From Porodaedalea pini (taxonomy: Eukaryota; Basidiomycota; Agaricomycetes; Hymenochaetales; Hymenochaetaceae), in assembly GCA_002794775.1 (NCBI GenBank), contig NBAY01000003.1:372001-436000 (forward strand): a stretch of 64,000 nucleotides of DNA. The letters are read 5' to 3'. The notes beneath the pieces are model-generated. The model saw only the letters and a list, made by a program, of their open reading frames with translations. It had not been told where the DNA came from and did no database searches. Position 1 is the first letter of the stretch; every line of letters begins with the position of its first letter. A program made the translations under genes and the position numbers. This document shows positions 32,462-44,168 of the stretch, one piece after another.

Positions 32462-35400
32462 CTAATCTTTCCCTCCTGTGAGGGTCTTTCGCACTTTCTT
32501 CCGTTTGAGCTTTCTGGGCGCCGACCCATCTTCCCCAGTACCCTCCCCTTCAACTTCCTGCCTTCGTTTACGGTTTGATTTATCTTGGCCCGAAGACGAC
32601 TTGGTCGAAGTCCTGCCAGTCTTCGAATTATCCGCCAGCGAGAACTTGGAGATCTGCTGGGAAATCATCGCCAAGGACGTCGACGTCTTGAAGTTATCGG
32701 ATGACGAGAGCGCGGAGGCAAGTTCATCCCATCTCTTTGGCATCCACGCTTCTTCTAGCGCCGCTGAGTCAATGGCAAAACGCTTGCTAAATCGGCATAG
32801 TTGCAAAGCAACTTTTAGCGTGTCCTTCATGTGCGCCGAAGTCATCAACGGCTTCTCAGCAACGCACGACTTGTTTAGGGCCTTCAAGAAAGCCGTGGAA
32901 ACAACTGGCAGAAATGACACAATCTCCTCTTTCTTTGAGTCCTAGACAAAGATTGAGCACAGATTTCCCTTCAGTTGAAAGAGAGAGAAAATCACCGGCT
33001 GTGGAAGTAAAGTTAGAATAGCCTGTACCACATGGAACGCCTGGTTCTGCCGGTATCCATTAGCCGCGTCCCCTAATGCGTCAGTTACAGAGGATCTAAT
33101 GCTCCAAGCCTGTACAGGATGACGACGAATGAAGTCAATGATGAAAGCCGGATTCAACGATGACGCTTTGCGAGTGATGAAATCTGTGATAGACTCCTTG
33201 TAGATACGCAGAACTGCCCGCTCATCGGTGCACATAAGCGACTTAGTAACGAAGAGGCTGCACATGCTGATCGTTGAGACAGTCTCTAAAGAGTGGGCCT
33301 TTCGTGCACGAAGATGCAGGGATTCCAAAAGCTCGACGGCCTTTGATGCATCGTTAACAGCGGCAGTGTCCTTTACTTTGGCCAGCCGAGAGCGTAGGAT
33401 GGCCTTTGCTTTGTCGCTCAGTTGCGTCTCGTCAGAGCTCGCAGTCGCCATAAGCTCGACCAGTGGGAGGATGAAACGGAGGACAAGGGCGTTTGACGGT
33501 TGCCTTTTCATGTATATCTCAACGAGGTCAAGCACACGATTCTTGAAGTATGTGGCCTCACGTTGAGCTCCAACGTCTGAATCGAAGGAAGGCCAAAAAA
33601 TAAGACTGATGTGTGGCAGAGCAGCATGACCACATACCCTTGCCTCTTTTGCGCTCCTCTGCCCTTGTTCTGAAGACCGCCGCCAGCTTGTCATCAATTG
33701 CCATCATCTGCTCGTCGTCCATGCTTGCCTCATCGGAAGAATCATCTGATTCACCATCATCATTTCCTGCTTTCCTACCGGAAACGGCGACTTGTAGAGC
33801 TTTCCGAAGCACTTCGGTATCTTCGTCATTATCGATTTCTTCCTCTTCCTCGCCATCAGACCCAGAGTCATCTTCATCTTCATCATCCTCATCGTCTTCT
33901 CCCTCCGCCTCCCTTTGATCTGAGCCGCCTGCCTCACTATCCATCTCCACGTCAGCGTCCATGGCTTCCTCGGTAGGATCCCTTCTTTCTAATTGCTGTA
34001 GATTACATAAGTAAACGTCGTTATGTATTTTTGTTTTACACATACCGCTAGAATAAAATCAACCGTACTGTCGGTCACCAAGGGCGTCAGCATCCCAAAC
34101 GATTGGTTGGCGATTACTCGAGTGAAGTTTGTAGAGCGCTCGAGTAACCCAATAATGATGTCGACAATCAGATCAATGGGTGCGCGCTCGTCATCTTCAT
34201 CGTCCTTCTCTAGTTTAGATTTTTTCTTCTTTTCCTTCATCTCTTCCTTGTCAGGCACAAATAGCTTTGTGGACACCTCGGCGCATTCCTAACCATAATA
34301 CTGTTTTGTAAATTATTTCTGTGAAGTTGACGTACACTCGTACCCGAAGGCCCTCCCAATCTGCTTCGTCATCGTCACCGCAAAGACACTTCAATGCTAA
34401 CGCGTTAAGAAGCAGTTCTGCACCACGAGCAGGCTCGCGACCCTTGGCAGATATCTACGAGCGTAGTTAGATGTGCGATTCGAAAGGCCGTCGTCGAACA
34501 TACCTTGGTTCTCTCAATCGCAGATAAGACCTGACTTCGCGTCTTAACTTCCTCGTCTTCCAGTTGATGGAGTGGTATCGCATGTTTAGTATCCTTCTCC
34601 AATTCGACGATGGTTTTAAAGACTTTTGAGACCCAAAATTCGCCATCGCAAGCGACACCAGGTGCCTTCGCAGCCTTTCCGTCGTCTTTTGACTCCACTG
34701 CAGTCGACACATTCGTGAGGTCTCCGAGACAAGCCAGAAGCTTCAACCTGCAAGTATTTCGCAAGTCATCGCAGAAAGCCGGCTCAGGAACAACATGAAG
34801 CTGAAATATCTTGGTGTGAGAGAAGACGATAACTGGTGAATCTGGGTTTAAACTCACAGCGACATTTGAGCTCTTCGCAGATTTTTTGACAATATTGAAG
34901 AAGGCGTGTGTTGTAAGCCAGTCAAGAACTAGCTGAAGACTTTCATCCGTTTTTAGTATCGATCCTTTCCGAACAAGAGCACCCATCTGGTCAATAATCC
35001 AGGATCTTCGAGCGTCGACGGAGGTAAATCTGCCGAGCTTATGAGTGTTGAATTTAGACGAGGTGGAACATTTGAGGCCTACGAGTCGCTTTGCTCTCCT
35101 TCATTGACCAGTTTGAGTAGGTAGTCTATGTATTCTCTGATACCAGCGCTGTCCATGTTTGCAAGTATGCTCTCTACTGTCTTGGTTTTGGTGATACGAT
35201 CGAAGTGGAAGGAACCATTTGTTCCAGTCAGTTGCAAAACAAGCGTGAAGCCTGCCTTGGGATCTTTTTCGACAACTTGCCGCACATCTGAAGCCTTGTA
35301 AAAAGAAGTTTAGTAGTCTCGTTTCAACATTCGCAATATTCTCGAGAACTAATTACATACCACTTGACGAGCAATTTTATGCAAATGCCTATCATTCTTA

Positions 35401-36755
35401 GAAAGCTGGTTGATCCACGTCCGCATGAAGTTCTTCGTAAAAAGCATCGACAAATATGAAGGGGGCAAACGTTGCAAAGCCTTCTGGAAAACAAGGAAAC
35501 CCCAGTATTTGCGCTGGGGTGAAGACGAAGATGCAAACAGGGTCTCTGAGTTTAATCACTGGTTAGCAAGGCTTTGAATAATAGCATTTGGCTCACACAC
35601 CATCGACGACAATGCGATAGAAGTCTTGGAAATTTCCAGTTGATGCGGACGAGCTCTCCGGAGAAAGCAGAATGTCCAAGATTATGTCCCAAACAAAGTG
35701 CAGCTGCGGCTTCCAGGGTCCGGTAGTATGTGTTGATGCATGATATTCAGACACATCTTCAGACATGGACTCCTAGTCTCTACTGTTCAGAGCCCGGTCG
35801 GTCAAAATGATGCAAAAGTGACTCGCCTTTAACAGCCGACCTAAAGAAGTCAAGTTCGAAGTCGACAAAATGTCAGGGCCTCTAAAATACGATCCGCAGA
35901 AGGCCTGCAAGTCCACAGCAGAATGAGTTTTCTGCAGCTTTAGCGTTAAAGCAACCTTCTCAGGACTCCACGATTTGTCGCTAACATAGATCCGGCCGAA
36001 GAGCAGGTCGTATGCACTTCCTTTCCATGGTACACTTGAAACAGACAAGGCACTAACTGTCGACAGCAAGGACCACCAGCAACTTTCCCGTAACCAAGAT
36101 TTTTTCTCTCCTAGGGCCAGAAGCTCCGTCAGGAAACACTCGAAAGCTTTGAGTGAGCTTGAGCTTGTCGACGACGATCTGAGTGGCTTTTGGCTGAACA
36201 AAAGACCGGATCGAATGATAGACTCGAGTCCAAACAGCCTTGCAAAAAGCATGTCCCGCTCTTCCTGACCAGACATGCTCCCGACTGTCTGCGAGGCGTT
36301 CTTGAGTAGGACGAGAATCTGCTCGCATGTAACAGTATCTATACGCGACAGGAGCTAAGAATGACAGAAAATCAGCGAAAGAAGATAACAAGCCTGGACT
36401 GAAAGCATACCTCGGTCAGAGCGACGGCAAAACCCAGCCTACTGCTTTCGCGAGGGCTCGCGAGCCCTCGAATGAGACGCCGAACTGCGTAAGCGACGTC
36501 GGCAGCATTGCTTGCGTCCAACTTCGCAGAGCAAGATTCATATTCGGCGTCTCCCCTATCCTCACTGTCCTCGCCTTCTTCGTCGACTTCAGCCTCCTTG
36601 TCCGAACCGGCTTTGTCCTGACTGGTCTCTAAAATGTGTTTGTCCTGGAACTGCTGCAGAGCCGAAACGAGCTTTATAGATGCGCCTATTCGCTCGCTCT
36701 TGTTGGCAGATGATAGATGCCAGAACAGAGGGAGAGTTGTGGTAGCAGCAGCCAT
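32462..36755 (-). CDS. POL5: Pol5-like nucleolar protein (Mybbp1A family), rRNA biogenesis
   Basis: Pol5 is named as a DNA polymerase phi but acts mainly in the nucleolus in rRNA synthesis and processing. The start MAAATTTLPLFWHLSSANKS at 36755 fits the family; the same frame is open 40 codons further up, but that extension looks like UTR. Landmarks are ASIKLVSALQQFQ, an acidic insert, then YAVRRLIRGLASPRESSRLG and FAVALTELLSRI, the family signature of the N-terminal HEAT-like region. Further helical repeats follow, with DMLFARLFGLESIIRSGLLF and TRSQVLSAIERT. A long Asp/Glu stretch sits at 33790-33960. The C-terminus is Lys/Arg-rich (KSNRKRRQEVEGEG, RKLKRKKVRKTL), a likely nucleolar signal. 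Introns are short and numerous. Confidence 0.88.
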
Positions 36756-37094
36756 GACTGCAGTAAGCAGTACTCTGGTTACACAGTCCACAACTTTTTT
36801 TGCGCTTCTAAATCCCGTTTTGCTAAATATGGAAAGCAGATCGTCGTTGACTGCCGACGATCTGCGCACTTTCAAAGTTTCAATGTATTATATATCCATA
36901 TTGACTCCCTGTATCTACTGTAATTTTTTCCAGGCCTATTTATTATGATGTGGTGGAGGAGTAGGATGTTGAAGTTGATGTGACTTGAGTTGCCACGAGG
37001 TGCCTTTACGCACCATACTCTGTTTACTTGTAGTATGGTGCGGACGGCTGAAGCCTCCTCTCAGGTCTCTCGATCCACACATCCATTTCCATTG
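36756..37094. other. Intergenic region between POL5 and the broken aldo-keto reductase
   Basis: These 339 nt lie between two divergent start codons. The POL5 frame stays open to 36875 but without support. A TATA-rich stretch (tatatatccata) lies at 36889-36901. No gene or repeat is recognised. Confidence 0.4.
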
Positions 37095-37450
37095 ATGACT
37101 GCAGAACAAAGGAATCACCTCAACATTGTCATGGTCGGTCAGCACATTTCATGGTAGTGTCATGGCTGACTGCAATACACATTCAGGAAGGGAGCAATGA
37201 CTTTTGGCAAGGCTGGGAAAGAAGGGGCACATGTGCATGATCTCAAGGAAGTCGAAGCCATACTGGATATTTTCCAAAAGCATGGCCACGATGAGGTAAC
37301 TCTGTCGCATATCGATACTCTTAGACACTGGTTCTAATATCATTTGCAGGTTGACACCGCTTGCGTCTATAGAGGTGGGACGAGCGTGGAATATCTGAGC
37401 AAGATAAACTGGCAGAAATGCAGACTGAAGATAGATACAAAGCTTTATCT

Positions 37451-37883
37451 TATCAGAGGTACAGCAGGGGGTAATAACCACAAGGTACTCTGTAAGAGCA
37501 GCAAAGCGGTAAGCACAGTGTGAGCAACAGACAACTGGAGAGCGTCTAAGTGATCAGAGATCAGGATACTTCAGTATAACACTCTGTATAAGATAAATAC
37601 CTAAGTGATCAGAGATCACTATACAAAAGAGGTAAGCGACTGTGAAGTGAAGAGTAGAATACTACTTACAGATACTTCAGTATAACACTCTGAAGTATCC
37701 AGCTACTGGAGCTGGGGTTTATATAAACTACAGAGAGGATGGTGTCATATGGTGCGATGGTCATGTTACATCAGAGTGAGTCATGAATGCGCAATATTAG
37801 TACAGAGAACAATAGTGAAAATGATGACATCACATGAGTCAAGAATGAACAAGAGTAAGTCATAATAACGCGAGATTCCGACA
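37451..37883 (-). repeat. Copia 3' LTR (left end on the plus strand)
   Basis: This is the 433-bp LTR next to the polypurine tract. It contains two copies of ctaagtgatcagagatca and two of atacttcagtataacactctg, plus a TATATAAAC string. It matches the right LTR except for 11 bases by eye. Confidence 0.92.
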
Positions 37884-37892
37884 CTCCCCCTC
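37884..37892 (-). other. Copia polypurine tract
   Basis: GAGGGGGAG on the minus strand lies directly against the 3' LTR, the expected plus-strand primer site. The RNase H frame ends with TGA at 37891-37893, overlapping the tract. Confidence 0.8.
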
Positions 37893-39351
37893 AAACACAT
37901 GATAGTCCAAATGACGCAGCAAAGTGTTTGGCCTTCATGGACAGAAGGGCCTTTGTGAGCGTGTCTGCCAACATGTCCTCTGTTGGGCAGTGCGAGAGCG
38001 TGACGTGTCCTTCCTCAATCTCCTGATGAATGAAATGGAATTCAGTGTCAATGTGTTTAGTGCACGCTTGGAATTTATCATCCTTCACAAGTGCGATTGC
38101 ACCTTGGTTGTCTGAGAGAAGAGGAACTGTGAATGGTTTCAGACCAAATACCTCCATTGCAAACGAATGTATCCAAAGTGCTTCCTTTGTTGTGTATGTC
38201 AGTGCATAGTACTCGGCCTCGGTGGTAGAGAGTGCGACGTGAGTTTGATGCTTAGACTTCCAGGATATTGCTGATCCATTCAGGAAGAATGCGTAGCCTG
38301 AGATTGCCCTGCGACCTTCTGTGCTCATACCATCAGTGTCTGAGTAGCCTACAAAACTTTCGTCGGGTGAGCGACCCAAAACGAGTTTCCAGTCCAATGT
38401 ACCTATGAGGTACTGGAATATCTGCTTTACACCATTCCAGTGGATGAGTCCAGGGCTTTCGCAGAATCAGGTGAGCTGGTTGACAGTATACTGGATATCA
38501 GGACATGTATTGATGGCAGCATATTGTAGAGCACCGAGAGCCTGCCTGTAAGGTTTGCGATTCATTTTCGCATATTTCTTCTAGCGTGGCAGGGCCCTGG
38601 TTTGACGAGTAGGTGTGGTTTGTGTCCATGGGTACTGCACGAGCTTTCGCATCCTTGAAGCCATAGCGCTCAATGATTGACTCCAGGTAAGACCTCTGCA
38701 ACATTGCGATGGTTCCAGTGTTCCAATTGCGAGTGATTTCTATCCTAGAAGCCAATTTATAGGTCCTGAGTCGACAATCTCAAGCTTTCCAGCAATGCAC
38801 TTTTTGGTTTCCTCAAGGAGATGCGGTTTGGATGAGACAATAGTGATGTCGTTGACGTGTGCGGCTAAGAGAGTGATTTCTCCCCCTGGATGGTGTCGGT
38901 AGAAAACAGTGTGGTTCAACTCTGAGCGAGTGAATCCTAGTTTGTTTAGCGTGTCATGAAGAACCATGTACCAGCGCCGTCCAGCCTGTTTTAACCCATA
39001 AAGAGCTACCTTCAATTTCAGTACCTTTTTGCCAGATATGCCTTCAACTTTGATACCGGGAGGCAGTCACATGAAAATCTGTTCATCGTTGTTTAGCTTT
39101 CCATATAAGTAAGCAGATTTGACGTCGATCTGGTGAACTTCCCATCCATGTTATGCAGCCATTGAGAGGATCATACACGTGGTGGTGCGATTTATGACCG
39201 AGGAGTAGGTGTCATCTGAGTAGTAGTCGATTCCATCAATCTGGGTGAATCCCTGTGTGACTAGACGTGCTCAGTGACCTGTGACATTTCCCCGTGCATT
39301 TCGCTTGGTCCTGTATACCCACTTACTGCTGACAATGTTCATATCTTGTGT

Positions 39352-39722
39352 TGTCAGAACTCGAACTCTCACTTTTTATTTTTTTTTTAACCATTTTTAT
39401 TATCTTTAATCATCTTTCCAATCACTTCCCACGCTCCTTACATGACTTCATTTGTTCATTCCACTCATTATGTAATGTTAGTATATAGTCTCACGTCGTC
39501 GTTATATAAGGTCTCAGGATCGCAGAACTCCTTGTTCTGCTTTTTTTACCTCCGCGACGACCTAGGTGAGACTCGTCCCCTTGTATTGTTTAGACCTGTA
39601 TTAATCTCTTACCTCCGCGATGACTAGCCTGAGTAAGCGTGTCCGAGTCCACACTCGAGTATAGCACGTCCCACGACAGTCAGCCGAGGCCTGCCCCGAG
39701 CCGTCTCCCGCCCCGCCTAACA
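39352..39722 (+). mobile_element. Solo LTR of the Gypsy-2 family, inserted in the Copia RT region
   Basis: These 371 bp are clearly related to the 414-bp LTRs at 54833-55246 and 60663-61076. Shared segments include cctcttac-type repeats, ctccgcgacgacctagg, tatataaggtctcagga and the end cgcctaaca. It starts TGTCAGAAC and ends CTAACA. The right flank is gtggt and the left flank gtgt, a 5-bp duplication with one base lost. Removing it rejoins the Copia frame as VNRP to QDMNIVSSKW. Many substitutions and small deletions show it is older than the Gypsy-2 copy. Confidence 0.85.
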
Positions 39723-41863
39723 GTGGTCTGTTAACAACACTCCAGGAGTTGTGTGCGTTTAGGCATCTGATTTCATCCTCCATTGCGGTGTACCAGTTTT
39801 GCCAATCAGGGTTGCTCTGAGCCTCTGCGAGTGACAGCGGGTCTCTAGATTCGAGTTGAGCAACAGAGTGTGCTTCATAGTCAGGTATCGCATCCATGAT
39901 GCGAATGATCGGTTCCCAGTTTTGCGATGTCAAGTTTATAACTTCCATGACGACTTGTGCTGATTCACGGATTTTTTCGGCTAGGTGCACGAGTGCGCTT
40001 TCCTTCGACAATGAGCGGATCAATGGGTTTCGTGTATTTCACCAGGTTCCAGTGTGGACAACTTTGAGTGTTTGGCAGAGTGGTCTGGTTCTGGGCTAGA
40101 AGAGCGAGGTCATTTGGAGATGAGGGTAGATTTGGTTTCATCGTCATCAGCAACTGGTCCGATATCAAAATCCTCTTGCTCCCCCTCGATGAGATGAGTC
40201 TCCATCTTCGAGAATACGACATTGCGTTCAATAGTGATTTTCTTCTCCTTTGTCCAGTAAATGCGGTGACCGTTAGAGGTGTCGTCAAAACCAATCCATT
40301 GTCCTTCGACTGCGCGCGCATCCAGCTTTGAGTTTGGATTTGTGCCGATGTAGACCGGCTGTCCCCATTCATGGAGAATATTGACGGGGATGTGTCCGAA
40401 GCGAACTTCAAAAGGTGATTTGTACTGGAGTGAGCGGTGTGGAGTGCGGTTGTAGATTTGGACGATGTAGTCGAAGCGCATATCCCCAGAGCCATTTTGG
40501 CAATCCTGAGGCCAAAAGAACAGCACGGACACCATTGAAGATAGTGCCATGTACGCACTCAGCGACTCCATTGTGCTCGGTGTATCATGGACTGTGAGAT
40601 GTCGAAGTATTCTCTGGCGTTTGAGGTGAGCATTCATTTCATCGGACAAAAATTCTCCTCCTTGATCTGAATGGACACATTTAATGCATACGCCATGCTG
40701 CAGTTGCAGGCGGGCTTCGTATCCGGTGAACTTTGCAAAAGATTCAGACTTGACTCCCATGTGGATCATTTTGAGCCAACGGGTAGCGTCGTCTATGATG
40801 GTAAGGATTTAGCGCGCATTGTGCACTGTCCTGACACTGGCAGGTCCCCAAATGTCAAGGTAGATGATATCGCTGAAACTGTCTGACATATCTCCAATCC
40901 TAGTGGTAGAGACTGCAGCTCGGCGTGCTTTGGCTCGCATGCATACAGCGCATTCCAGGTTTGAGGTGGCTTCAGCATCATCCAGGGTGATTCCTGGCAG
41001 CTTTCCTTCTCGTATCATCCATTTGATGTAATCGAAGTTAATATGTCCCAGCTGCTTGTGAAGAGTGAACAGTGAGATTTTACGGGGTGCGGATGTGACA
41101 GCTGCGGCAGAGGTGTCGTTCTCATGATAGATTCTGTAAAGGCCATCTAGTTTGGGTATGACAGCAATGAGATCCTGAGAGCAATTGAAGATATCGAGTT
41201 TGCCTCCTCTGAATGTGCAAGTGTAGCCAGCCTGGTCGAGTTTAGGAACCGAGATGAGCGTCGAATGCATTTCAGGAGCATATAAAACCCCCTTAAGATG
41301 CATGGTGGTCATTCCACCTGGGTGGTTTAGCCTGATGATCATGTCTCCTTCGCCAAGAGCCTGAAAGGTTTGGTTGTTGGTGGCGCAAATCCTAGTTTTG
41401 ACTGTGGATTGCAGCTGGTAATTGGTGAGACGATCGCGATGAGGCATCATATGACAGCTAGCACCAGAGTCAAATATGTCGACTTGTCCAGTGGACATGC
41501 TCGACGCTTCGGCTTCTCCCTGTCTGGCTAGGTCAGAGCAGTCTATGACTTCTCTGAGCCATGCGTCCTCGACAATTTCCTTGATGTATGCAGATGTCGC
41601 CGCCTCTGGTTTGTATTGTGGAGGTGGCACTAACGTCGAGCCAGATTGCTGAGTGGGAGTGGGTGACTTTGTGTCCACAGATCCTGCATCAGCCTTCTTG
41701 TATGTTTTCTGCTTTGAGGGACATTGAGGTGACTTATGCCCTTTTCCACCGCATTTGTAGCAGGTGGCATCTTCATCCAAGACAGTTTCTTTTCCCTTTC
41801 CTTTGTTCTGCCTGTCTCTATGGTTGTCATAACCTCCACAGCCATGTCCGCAACCGCATCTAC

Positions 41864-42000
41864 AACCTCTTCCGTGTCTGCCACAACCTCTTCCGTGTCT
41901 GCCATAACCTCTTCCGTGTCTGCCACAACCTCTTCCGTGTCTGCCACAACCTCTTCCGTGTCTGCCACAACCTCTTCCGTGTCTGCCACAACCTCTTCCA
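41864..42000 (-). repeat. 21-bp in-frame tandem repeat in Copia gag
   Basis: Six full and one partial copy of a 21-bp unit encode the heptapeptide GRHGRGC. One unit has Tyr in place of Cys. It lies between the capsid region and the CCHC knuckle. The units are nearly identical, pointing to recent expansion. Confidence 0.9.
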
Positions 42001-42966
42001 TTTGATGCATAGTTAGCTGACTCGGTGTCCTTTGGCTTGGCGTGTGTAAGCATGTAGCATTGAAAGTCTGCACGAAGGTCCGATAGTAGTTCTGTTGATG
42101 TCATTCAGTGAGGTGCGTGAGCAGCATCGGTTACGTCAAGGGTTTTGTTCATCATTTGACAGGCAGTGATGATGTGGTTGAAATCGCTAGGGATGCCCAT
42201 AGTGAGGGCGTTGATGAAGGCTTTGTCATCAATGGACATGCTTCCCATGCGAGTGAGTTTGTCACAGATGTCGACCATTTTGTCGAGGTACTTGTCAAGC
42301 TTATTTGGTGCCTGACATTTGAGCGTGAAGAGCTCTCACTCACTGACGGCTTCAGCAGTGGCCGTGACCACATCAAACTGAGCCTTCAGTTTTGACATCA
42401 AGTCGTGTACCTTTTCAACGTCCATATATTTGATGAAGATCGTGTCCGGAAGCTTCATCATGATTGCACTGAGCATCGCTTGGTCTAGGTCCAACTGGTC
42501 CTGGTTACCTGCCAGCAGAGCTGTGGTAAGACAAGGTCGTCTGCCACATGATAGTGCAGTGAACTTGATCTTTCCGACGAATACTTGATAGTTGTCACCA
42601 CTAGCATTAAGCTTGGGGACATCAGCGAAGATCTTGGCAACAGCATCAGCAGAAGGCATGATGATGATGACTGGTCGGTGTACGGTGTGAGCGATGTTTA
42701 CGTGCAATGGGATGTCCGTGAAGATCAATTCAATAGGACTAAATGGAGCTAGTGTAAAAGTATCTGGTCTTCCTTGAGCGATGTAGTTTTCTGCCCAATC
42801 AAACCAAGGTTCAATGGGTTAACCGGTGCATGTGAGGAGTCCACGGGATCTGAAGCTTCTGCAAGTTTTGGGAACAAAGGTCTGTTGGTAGTTTAGGAGT
42901 TTCCGATGATGGGCATAGGTCATATAACGGTTGTGTGCAAATTGCGATGAGGCTAGAGGAGCTCAA

Positions 42967-42977
42967 GGCTCATAACC
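42967..42977 (-). other. Copia primer-binding site matching the initiator tRNA-Met anticodon arm
   Basis: Immediately after the 5' LTR in element orientation, the sequence GGTTATGAGCC is complementary to GGCUCAUAACC. That is the anticodon stem-loop of eukaryotic initiator tRNA-Met, with CAU as the anticodon. This is the half-tRNA priming arrangement known for Drosophila copia and yeast Ty5, rather than use of a tRNA 3' end. Confidence 0.7.
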
Positions 42978-43410
42978 TATCAGAGGTACAGCAGGGGGTA
43001 ATAACCACAAGGTACTCTGTAAGAGCAGCAAAGCGGTAAGTACAGTGTGAGCAACAGACAACCGGAGAGCGTCTAAGTGATCAGAGATCAGGATACTTCA
43101 GTATAATACTCTGTATAAGATAAATACCTAAGTGATCAGAGATCACTATACAAAAGAGGTAAGCAACTGTGGAGTGAAGAGTAGAATACTACTTATGGAT
43201 ACTTCAGTATAACACTCTGAAGTATCCAGCTACTGGAGCTGGGGTTTATATAAACTACAGAGAGGATGGTGTCATATGGTGTGATGGTCATGTTACATCA
43301 GAGTGAGTCATGAATGCGCAATATTAGTAAAAAGAACAATAGTGAAAATGATGACATCACATGAGTCAAGAATGAACAAGAGTAAGTCATAATAACGCGA
43401 GATTCTGACA
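42978..43410 (-). repeat. Copia 5' LTR (right end on the plus strand)
   Basis: This 433-bp LTR is next to the primer-binding site. The 5-bp duplication tatct follows at 43411-43415. Repeats inside are as in the other copy. Confidence 0.92.
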
Positions 43411-44168
43411 TATCTAACCCTCATACATACGGTCTAATTGAAGTTCCCCTCGTTTTCTATAGACTGTATTTGCCAGTCAAATGTTGGGATATAAACTCTT
43501 GAAAAGGTACTCATTTTCTCACAAACCTGAAACTACAGTATGTATCTACTTACAAAAAATCAGTCGTATTTACTCACCTTTTCTCTTGAATAAGGATCTA
43601 CGCAGGTCTATCGAAACCCAGCTGAAAGCTTTGAATACTGAGTGAGTTGTTTGGTACATCATGCAGTGAAATTTATTCATCTTGCTTGTCTTTACATCAT
43701 GGTAAACTTGAAATGTGGTACTTGCATGGGCCTGATCCAATTACTCCATATGATGTGACCATGAAAGCCATGAATAATCTGTACAAGGAAGGGTAGGTAG
43801 TTTCGTGGCTTTTACAACGTATACTGTGTATTACAGATATTTCAAACATTTTGGAATTAGTAAATTTGCTGCATAGGCTCGCTCACTGATTGAAGCGGAT
43901 TACTCTCAAGCAAAGACGTATAGTTGGGAGGTCGCCGAAATCATGACGATATACAGAGAAAGGGATTATATCCTGTCAACGGGTTACCAGAACCTGTGTT
44001 ACGCGATACATCGGTTAGTGTCACATCGATATTCAAAAATGCCTGATGTCACTATATGCGCACTTCAGAGGAGTCGAGCCCGAGCTATTTCCTTGCATGA
44101 GGAGGCTTGATGTAAGCTTTTATGGGTTCAACCCTTGTAAGTACAATACTCTTTTGCTTGACTCCAAA

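Larger units (their letters stand above)
37891..42659 (-). pseudogene. Copia gag-pol remnant
   Basis: The Gag start MPSADAVAKIFADVPKLNAS is at 42659. A Gly/Arg/His/Cys repeat precedes the zinc knuckle CYKCGGKGHKSPQC. Protease follows (FDSGASCHMM), then the GAG-pre-integrase zinc region (LGHINFDY with CAVCMRAK), integrase (HSDQGGEFLSDEM, YNRTPHRSLQYKSPFEV), RT (SSKWVYRTKRNA, GWEVHQIDVKSAYLYGKLN, ALYGLKQAGRRW) and RNase H (GYSDTDGMS, LSTTEAEYYAL, CTKHIDTEFHFI). The RT catalytic block reads AHVNDITIVSS where active elements have YVDD. In-frame stops occur after AEAVSE, HAPH, TVHNAR, VTGH, SMAA and EQIFM, and integrase is frameshifted near 40560-40620. Confidence 0.88.
37451..43410 (-). mobile_element. 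Ty1/Copia LTR retrotransposon, complete in structure but degenerate
   Basis: This 5960-bp element is bounded by two 433-bp LTRs and flanked by the 5-bp target duplication tatct (37446-37450 and 43411-43415). It is read on the minus strand. Its ends in element orientation are TGTCAGAATC and CTCTGATA, so the terminal pair is TG/TA rather than TG/CA. Internal order is gag, protease, integrase, reverse transcriptase, RNase H, which is diagnostic of Copia. The LTRs differ at 11 of 433 positions by eye (about 2.5 percent), nearly all transitions. The coding region has several stops and frameshifts and carries a solo LTR of another family. It is inactive. Confidence 0.93.

Noticed and set aside
36756..36875. 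40-codon N-terminal extension of POL5
   Set aside because: The frame is open, but the family N-terminus begins at MAAATTTLPLFWHLSS, and the extension shows no conserved feature.
42108..42395. Plus-strand open frame opposite Copia gag
   Set aside because: It is a shadow of the gag frame and has no independent motif.
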